Assembly: GCA_005240015.1 (NCBI GenBank)
Contig: SBBV01000169.1
Coordinates: forward strand, 1-5,769
Length of the DNA: 5,769 bases
Source of the DNA: Candidatus Odyssella thessalonicensis
GTDB lineage: Bacteria > Pseudomonadota > Alphaproteobacteria > Bin65
Reading direction: 5' to 3'
Of the stretch, positions 1 to 4,085 are shown one piece after another. Under the pieces are notes generated by a model, which had not been told where the DNA came from, searched no databases, and saw only the letters and a list, made by a program, of their open reading frames with translations. Each line of letters opens with the position of its first letter. Within the stretch, counting starts at the first letter, position 1. The position numbers and the translations under genes are program-made.

Positions 1-450
1 GCCTTCGTCTCCGAAGGCCTCGGCCTCGCCGCGGCGGTGGGCACCGGCAGCGTGCTCATCGCGCTGGTCGCGCGCCGGCTCGTCTTCGCGCTGCTGATCG
101 CGACCCTGCTCGCCGTGCTCGGCGCTTTCGCCGCGACGCACGCCATTCATCTTTCGCAGCAGGCACCGGCGCAGCGGATCCGGCTTGCCGCGCTGACCCC
201 CTCGGCCGGCGGCGAGTTCCGCGCCCCAGCAGCGGGCGTACCGGCGGCGCTGGCCTCGACCCGCGCCGACCTCGGCGGCGTGCCACTCGCCGGCTGGGCC
301 TTTCCCGCCGCGCTGTTCGTGCTGTGGGCCGCCGGCTTTGCCGCCGTGGCGCTCAACCGCACACTCTTGCGCTGGCTCCGGCGGCGGCTCGGCCGTCAGC
401 CGATCACGTTCTTCTCCACCACCGGACGCCCGGCCGCGATCCGCTCGTAG
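1..450 (+). CDS. C-terminal part of an unidentified multi-pass membrane protein (5' end outside window)
   Basis: The frame is open from base 1, so the GTG at 37 is probably not the real start and the protein enters from the left. GC-ending codons dominate throughout, which supports real coding. About 150 residues are visible. They hold two or three hydrophobic segments: a first one in roughly the first 24 residues, a second reading LVFALLIATLLAVLGAF, then a polar Ala/Pro-rich loop of about 50 residues, then a last one reading WAFPAALFVLWAAGFAAV. The basic stretch LRWLRRRLGR after the last helix suggests a cytoplasmic C-terminus by the positive-inside rule. I do not recognise the family and assign no function. 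The last 18 codons run antisense to the end of the neighbouring oxidoreductase gene, so the tail may be a non-conserved extension. Confidence 0.6.
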   Translation, partial: AFVSEGLGLAAAVGTGSVLIALVARRLVFALLIATLLAVLGAFAATHAIHLSQQAPAQRIRLAALTPSAGGEFRAPAAGVPAALASTRADLGGVPLAGWAFPAALFVLWAAGFAAVALNRTLLRWLRRRLGRQPITFFSTTGRPAAIRS

Positions 451-1577
451 CCGAAGATCGAAAGATCGAGGCTCTTGTAACGGCCGTGCACGATGAGCTC
501 GGCGATGGCACGGCCCGCGGCCGGTGCCTGCTGGATGCCGTGGCCGCTGAAGCCGTTGGCGAACAGGAAATTGCTTAGCTCCGGATGCGGTCCCAGCACC
601 GCGTTCTGGTCGAAGGTGTTGTATTCGTAGTAACCGGCCCAGGCGTTGATCGGCTTGACCGCCTCGAAGGCCGGCACGCGCGCCGCCAGCGCCGGCCACA
701 AGACCTCCTCGAACTGACGGTGATCGACCTCGAGCGGCAGCTCGTGCAGATCCTCGGCCTCGGGCGGCGAGGCGCCGCAGATGAAATACTCGCCCTCGGG
801 CCGGAACCAGATGCCCGAGGTGTCGATCACGAGCGGGCACGCGGCGAGCTGGCGCCGCGCGTCGAACACGAACACCGAGCGCCGCCGCGCCTCGACCGGC
901 AAGGCCAGGCCGGCCATGCGCGCGACATCGCGTGCCCAAGGTCCGGCCGCGTTGACGACCGTGCCGCAGGCAAGGCGCTCGCCGCTGGCGAGCTTCACCG
1001 CCGCCGCGCGCCCCTCGGCGATCTCGATGCCGACCGCCTCGTCTGCGATGTACTCGGCGCCGAGCGCCCGCGCCTTGCGGCGGAAGGCCTGCATCAGGCC
1101 ATAGCCGTCGAACCAGCCCTCGCCCTTCAGGCCGAGCGAGCCGAGCACGACGCCGTCGAGCGCCAGCCACGGGAAGCGCGCGCCGAGCTCGGCCGGAGGT
1201 AGAAGCGCGACCTCGGCGCCCTCGCCGCGCTGGATCGCGTGGTTCTCGCGCAAGACCGCCTCGTGCCCGGCCGCGGCGAGATAGAGATAGCCGCCGGTGC
1301 GCAAGCCGATGTCGATGCCGTCTCCATCCACGGCGAGGTGCCGCTGGATCTCGGACAGGAACGCGAAGCCGAAGCGCGACATGCGGATATTCTCGGGTGT
1401 CGAGAACTGCCGGCGGATCGAGCTCGCGGAGAGCGCCGAGGACGCGCGCTTGTAGGAGGGATCGCGCTCGATGACCGCGACGCGACCCCGGAACGCCGGA
1501 TCGCTCTTCAAGAAAAACGCGACGGCGCTGCCGATGACGCCGCCGCCGATGATCGCTACATCCGTGGTCTCGCCCAT
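396..1577 (-). CDS. FAD-dependent oxidoreductase, DAO / FOXRED1-like family
   Basis: A 393-residue protein, probably a soluble flavoprotein that oxidises an amine or amino-acid-like substrate; the substrate cannot be read from sequence. The start is set at ATG 1577 because the dinucleotide-binding fold begins at once: DVAIIGGGVIGSA gives the GxGxxG motif at residues 11-16, and E37 in VAVIERD is placed to bind the FAD ribose. The segment SSALSASSIRRQFS (residues 46-59) followed by a PENIRMS stretch is typical of the FOXRED1-like branch of DAO proteins, as are YYEYNTFDQNAVLGPHPE and GFSGHGIQQAP (GFSGHG at 342-347) near the C-terminus. Length fits the family. No Cys is seen where monomeric sarcosine oxidase attaches flavin, so FAD is probably non-covalent. 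The open frame extends 27 codons upstream, but that stretch is basic and low-complexity with no family resemblance. Shine-Dalgarno is weak (GAGCGG). The gene lies 111 bp after the PAS gene on the same strand. Confidence 0.92.
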   Translation of the reverse strand: MGETTDVAIIGGGVIGSAVAFFLKSDPAFRGRVAVIERDPSYKRASSALSASSIRRQFSTPENIRMSRFGFAFLSEIQRHLAVDGDGIDIGLRTGGYLYLAAAGHEAVLRENHAIQRGEGAEVALLPPAELGARFPWLALDGVVLGSLGLKGEGWFDGYGLMQAFRRKARALGAEYIADEAVGIEIAEGRAAAVKLASGERLACGTVVNAAGPWARDVARMAGLALPVEARRRSVFVFDARRQLAACPLVIDTSGIWFRPEGEYFICGASPPEAEDLHELPLEVDHRQFEEVLWPALAARVPAFEAVKPINAWAGYYEYNTFDQNAVLGPHPELSNFLFANGFSGHGIQQAPAAGRAIAELIVHGRYKSLDLSIFGYERIAAGRPVVEKNVIG

Positions 1578-1688
1578 GGACCGCTCACCACATTTCCGAT
1601 GCGGCGACGGCGGGCGCCGCGCCGCCGGAACCCAAGCGGATCGGGATTGCCGCCGCAAGTGCCGGCGCGCGGTGACCGCGGCGCGCCA

Positions 1689-2156
1689 TCACGCGCCCGC
1701 CGGCGAAGCGAGCTCGTGGATGAAGCCGACGACGATGAAATCGACGCGCTCCGGGTCGGCGCCGGCGAAGGGCAGCGCAAGCCGGTGCAGCATGCCGGCG
1801 CGCAGGCGATCCGGCGCGAACGTGCCCTGCGAGTACCAGGGGCGGCGCTCGGCGACGACCTTGGCGTAGGCGCCGAGGACATCGTCGTGCAGCACGATGA
1901 CCCCGGGCTCGTCGAGATAGCGGCCTCGCGCCGGCCAGCCGCGCGCCTCGACGACGGCCTGCCCCTCGAGCCGGATGCGGAAGCGCATGCGCCCATCCGC
2001 GGCGCGCTCGACTTCGTTGATGATCAGGTACGGCAGCAGCCGCGGGATCGCGGCCGGATCGAAATCCGCGCGCCGCGGCAGTGCGCCCTCGCCGCGCAGC
2101 CTCTCCCAGTAATCGTAGAGCTCGACAAGGAGCGGATGGCCGATCTGGTCGCGCAT
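1689..2156 (-). CDS. Small PAS-domain protein (PAS_5-like)
   Basis: A 155-residue protein matching what I know of the PAS_5 family (Pfam PF07310), which is common in Rhodospirillales and related alphaproteobacteria. Recognisable stretches are LYDYWERLRG (13-22), LPRRADFDPAAIPRLLPYL (26-44), IINEVE (45-50), then RFRIRLEGQAVVEARG (58-73) and the C-terminal strand RVDFIVVGFIHE. The PAS fold fills the protein; no kinase, cyclase or DNA-binding domain is attached, so an output would need a partner. Ligand and role are unknown. ATG 2156 is chosen because the conserved region starts six residues later and the family usually begins there. The frame is open to 2423, but the extra 89 residues cross the terminator hairpin at 2281-2311 and look non-coding. 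No good Shine-Dalgarno is visible. A promoter candidate sits about 45 bases upstream. Confidence 0.85.
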   Translation of the reverse strand: MRDQIGHPLLVELYDYWERLRGEGALPRRADFDPAAIPRLLPYLIINEVERAADGRMRFRIRLEGQAVVEARGWPARGRYLDEPGVIVLHDDVLGAYAKVVAERRPWYSQGTFAPDRLRAGMLHRLALPFAGADPERVDFIVVGFIHELASPAGA

Positions 2157-2199
2157 GGGAACGGCGGCGGGCGAGAGCGTTGGAAGCGCAGGCTGACCA

Positions 2200-2205
2200 A
2201 CTATA
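2200..2205 (-). promoter_or_regulatory. Extended -10 promoter candidate for the PAS gene
   Basis: On the minus strand the sequence reads TGCTATAGT, an extended -10 (TGn) followed by TATAGT, five of six matches to TATAAT. A start of transcription near 2193 would leave a leader of about 37 bases before ATG 2156. A possible -35, TTGGAG at 2226-2231, is 20 bases away, longer than the ideal spacing, so the extended -10 would have to carry recognition. The position just downstream of the terminator hairpin supports separate transcription. Seen by eye only. Confidence 0.4.
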
Positions 2206-2267
2206 GCAGGCGGCGCCCCACGCCGCTCCAAGTCCGATGCGCAGAACCATCCCCGGCGGCACGGCGG

Positions 2268-2311
2268 CAAATCACACAACGTGAGTGGCGCGAGGCGTTC
2301 GCGCCACTCAC
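2268..2311 (-). terminator. Terminator-like perfect hairpin after the small exported-protein gene
   Basis: GTGAGTGGCGCGA at 2281-2293 is exactly complementary to TCGCGCCACTCAC at 2299-2311, giving a 13-bp perfect stem with a 5-base loop. Read on the minus strand it begins 33 bases after the stop codon at 2345 and is followed by GTTGTGTGATTT, a T-rich but interrupted tract. This fits an intrinsic terminator with an imperfect U-tract, as is common in GC-rich genomes. No gene on the plus strand needs it. Confidence 0.65.
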
Positions 2312-2344
2312 ACGTGAGGCGGATTGCCGGCCGCAGACGCGGCG

Positions 2345-2653
2345 CTATCGCTTCAGGAGAACCTTGCCGCCCGGAGTGACGCGGCCGCCCGGCGCGCGGC
2401 GCGCCGAGTTGGGGCTTTGGCAATTGCCGTAGTACTTGCAGTCGGGATCGACCCAGTTGGAATCCGGGATCCTGTTGCGATTGATGCCCGGCGGCTGCGG
2501 ACCCGGATTGGGGTTGACGCAGTTGGGGCTGCCGTACTTGCAGAGCGCCAGGGCCGGATCGGCGCTGGACGCCACCGCAGCGCCGGCGCCGAGAAGGGTC
2601 AGCACGGCAACAAAAGCCGCGCGGACCCGCTTCGGGGAAGCGAGAGCGAACAT
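2345..2653 (-). CDS. Small exported protein with two CKY-type cysteine motifs, function unknown
   Basis: A 102-residue protein starting at ATG 2653, which has a strong Shine-Dalgarno (AGGAG, 6-base spacing). The N-terminus is a standard Sec signal: basic start (PKRVR), hydrophobic core AAFVAVLTLLGAGAAVA and likely cleavage after AVA (residue 28) or ALA (residue 36). LALC does not make a proper lipobox because Leu precedes the Cys. The mature part of roughly 70 residues carries four cysteines in two related motifs, CKYGSPNC (38-45) and CKYYGNC (72-78), each followed by a PN pair a few residues later, separated by the Pro/Asn-rich linker NPNPGPQPPG. The tail is basic (GGRVTPGGKVLLKR). This suggests a small periplasmic or secreted protein with two disulfides, or a metal site. 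I do not recognise a family. It appears to be transcribed alone. Confidence 0.72.
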   Translation of the reverse strand: MFALASPKRVRAAFVAVLTLLGAGAAVASSADPALALCKYGSPNCVNPNPGPQPPGINRNRIPDSNWVDPDCKYYGNCQSPNSARRAPGGRVTPGGKVLLKR

Positions 2654-2659
2654 CCTAGA

Positions 2660-2664
2660 CTCCT
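2660..2664 (-). promoter_or_regulatory. Ribosome binding site of the small exported protein
   Basis: AGGAG on the minus strand lies 6 bases before ATG 2653. It is the best Shine-Dalgarno in the window and fixes the start of this short gene. Confidence 0.75.
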
Positions 2665-2674
2665 GTCAGTGAGG

Positions 2675-2691
2675 GAAGGCCGCTTGCCTTC
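2675..2691 (-). other. Short hairpin in the leader of the small exported-protein gene
   Basis: GAAGGC at 2675-2680 and GCCTTC at 2686-2691 form a perfect 6-bp stem with a 5-base loop, just upstream of the ribosome binding site. It could affect mRNA stability or translation. It is short enough to be chance, and there is no sign of a riboswitch or leader peptide. Confidence 0.3.
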
Positions 2692-2885
2692 GACGATCGC
2701 GAATCTAACAGCGCCCGCCGGCGCGCGATATGATGCCCGTCACGAGCGCGGATTTTCGATCACCTTTTCGCCGGGCTCGCAGGCACGCTAGGCGAGTGTC
2801 TCGCGAACAGAGCGGGCGGCGCGCGGCGAACCCGTGACAACGCTCACGCTGCGCGAGCATGGGCGGCGAAGCTGATCCACGCCGA

Positions 2886-2972
2886 TGGTGCCCGCTGCGG
2901 GACTCGAACCCGCACTCCCGTGAGGGAAAGGGATTTTAAGTCCCTTGCGTCTACCGATTTCGCCAAGCGGGC
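2886..2972 (-). tRNA. tRNA-Leu (anticodon UAA)
   Basis: The minus strand folds as a complete class II tRNA. The acceptor stem is GCCCGCT pairing with AGCGGGC. The D arm contains CGGTAGAC. The anticodon stem AGGGA/TCCCT encloses the loop CTTAAAA, giving anticodon TAA. A long variable arm (TCCC TCAC GGGA) is present, and the T arm is GCGGG TTCGAGT CCCGC. The discriminator base is A and CCA is encoded at 2886-2888. The long variable arm with A73 and anticodon UAA identifies leucine, reading UUA and UUG codons. No convincing promoter or T-tract terminator is visible around it, and there is no integrase or repeated tRNA 3' end to suggest that it serves as an integration site here. Confidence 0.97.
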
Positions 2973-3021
2973 GCGGCGGGAAACCTAGAGCCTAACCATT
3001 TAGGGTGGAAGCGCGTCACAA

Positions 3022-3097
3022 GTAGGGGCGCCCGGCCGTGCGCCCTCGCGGTCGCCCGTACCGCCATGAACCGGGGCGCACAGCCGTGCGCCCCTAC
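3022..3097. repeat. REPIN-like inverted pair of GTAG-headed palindromes
   Basis: Two 24-base arms, 3022-3045 and 3074-3097, are reverse complements with 22 of 24 matches, separated by 28 bases. Each arm is itself a hairpin. The right arm has a perfect 9-bp stem (3073-3081 with 3086-3094, loop AGCC); the left arm has the same stem with one mismatch. Read inward from its outer end, each arm begins GTAG before the hairpin, which is the arrangement described for REP elements, and an inverted REP pair is a REPIN. The spacer holds a further GCGGT/ACCGC hairpin (3048-3052, 3060-3064). It lies between the HHH-protein gene and tRNA-Leu. Such elements are usually moved by a RAYT transposase elsewhere in the genome; none is here. 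It could also stabilise or end the upstream mRNA, though no T-tract follows. Confidence 0.7.
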
Positions 3098-3117
3098 GGC
3101 GCGAGGCGTTCCGGAAA

Positions 3118-4056
3118 TTACGCGCCTGCCTCGGGCGAGGCGCCGTCGCCGATGAGCGCCTTGGCCTGGCCGACCCAATCGTCGCGCGCGATGCGCCCGT
3201 GGAACTTCATGTAGGCGTCGAGCCAGGCGACGTTGGCGGGCGTCAGCGCCGCGATCTGCTGATAGTGATAGATGCCGAGCGAGTTCAACACGCCCTCGTT
3301 CTTGGGGCCGATGCCCTTGATGCGGCGGAGATCGTCGGCCTTGCCATTGCGCGGCGCCGGCAGGCCGGTGGGCCGCTCGCCTTCGGCCAAGGCTGCCGCG
3401 GCGGCGGCCGCGGGTGTACCGGGCGCGGTCCACGACGCCGTGCGCATGGCCGCCTCGGCGCGCGCATGCGCCACGGCGAGATCGCTCTCGGTCTTGGCGC
3501 GGACGCGCTCCGACAGCGCGAGCTGCGCGCGCAACGACTCGATCTCCTGGGCGCTCCGCCGCTCCGCGGCCGCCGCGTCGCGCTCGGCCTCGATCCGGCG
3601 CAACTCGCTCTCGGCCTTGCCGCGCGCCGCGTCGGTCGCCTCGAGCTCGGTCCCGAGGCTCGCCACCTCGGCGCCGCCGTCGGCTTGGGGCAGCACCGGC
3701 GCCACCGCCTCGATCAACTCGGGCGAGCTCCCCGGCGACTGCATCAGATGCACGCGCCGCTCGGCCGCCTCGGCGCGCGCGCGGTACTCGGCCGCCGCCG
3801 CCTCGGTCTCGACGAGGCGCACCTCGAGATCGCCGCGCGCCGCCGCCTCGGCCGCCGCGCGCGCCACCGCCCGCGCCTCAACCAGGCGCCGTGCCTGTTC
3901 GTAGCTCTGCACCTGGTCGACGAGCCCTTGGTGCTGGCGCTCGAACGCGATGACGCGGCGGCGCGCGCCCGAGCCGGCAAGGCCCAGGCCGATGAGGCCG
4001 CCGAACACCGCCGCAGCGAGGACAAAGACGAATATCTCGATGAGGAGCCAAGTCAT
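3118..4056 (-). CDS. Membrane-anchored coiled-coil protein with C-terminal helix-hairpin-helix domain
   Basis: A 312-residue protein starting at ATG 4056. Residues 4-28 form one membrane helix (LLIEIFVFVLAAAVFGGLIG) followed by ARRR, so the bulk should be cytoplasmic. Residues 35-105 and 133-205 are Ala/Glu/Arg-rich heptad-like sequence, probably coiled coil. An Ala/Pro-rich linker (210-235) leads to a compact domain at 239-303, with DDLRRIKGIGPKNEGVLNSL as the helix-hairpin-helix (IKGIGPK hairpin) and then YHYQQIAALTPANVAWLD and GRIARDDWVGQAKAL. This domain is the same type seen as a C-terminal extension of NuoE and of some L21 proteins in alphaproteobacteria. In other HHH families the fold binds DNA or mediates protein contact; which applies here is unknown. 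The gene starts 29 bp after the OmpA-like gene and is probably translated from the same mRNA. The Shine-Dalgarno is poor (AGGGA, 13 bases from the ATG). Confidence 0.85.
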   Translation of the reverse strand: MTWLLIEIFVFVLAAAVFGGLIGLGLAGSGARRRVIAFERQHQGLVDQVQSYEQARRLVEARAVARAAAEAAARGDLEVRLVETEAAAAEYRARAEAAERRVHLMQSPGSSPELIEAVAPVLPQADGGAEVASLGTELEATDAARGKAESELRRIEAERDAAAAERRSAQEIESLRAQLALSERVRAKTESDLAVAHARAEAAMRTASWTAPGTPAAAAAAALAEGERPTGLPAPRNGKADDLRRIKGIGPKNEGVLNSLGIYHYQQIAALTPANVAWLDAYMKFHGRIARDDWVGQAKALIGDGASPEAGA

Positions 4057-4085
4057 CGGGTTCGGGGGGTCCCTTTAGGGCTTCT

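Noticed and set aside
1578..1658. N-terminal extension of the oxidoreductase by 27 residues.
   Set aside because: The extension is basic and low-complexity with no family match; the Rossmann strand begins six residues after ATG 1577.
1664..1687. Hairpin GGCGCGC/GCGCGCC with a 10-base loop just after the PAS stop codon.
   Set aside because: No T-tract follows on the minus strand, and a 7-bp all-GC stem is expected by chance in this composition, so it is not called a terminator.
2157..2423. N-terminal extension of the PAS protein by 89 residues.
   Set aside because: It would cross the terminator hairpin, the promoter candidate and the 3' end of the small gene, and it lacks family resemblance.
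1239..2432. Long plus-strand open frame of 397 codons.
   Set aside because: It runs antisense across the oxidoreductase start, the PAS gene and the terminator hairpin, and its product is Arg/Ala-rich with no family resemblance. Long antisense frames are expected in GC-rich DNA.
2792..2804. GCGAG-TGT-CTCGC hairpin downstream of tRNA-Leu.
   Set aside because: Five base pairs with no T-run on either side and about 80 bases from the tRNA end; too weak to call as a terminator.
2886..2972. tRNA-Leu as an island attachment site.
   Set aside because: No integrase, no second copy of the tRNA 3' end in the window, and the genes on both sides look chromosomal with the same codon bias.
2973..3021. tRNA promoter (TTGTGA at 3016-3021 on the minus strand as a -35).
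   Set aside because: No acceptable -10 lies at 16-18 bases; the nearest candidates (TAGGCT, TAGGTT) are wrongly spaced.
2951..3433. Minus-strand open frame of 160 codons covering the repeat and part of the tRNA.
   Set aside because: Its C-terminal part is a translation of the palindromic repeat (GAHGCAP, AHGRAPL) and it enters the tRNA; the rest is a shifted frame of the HHH gene.
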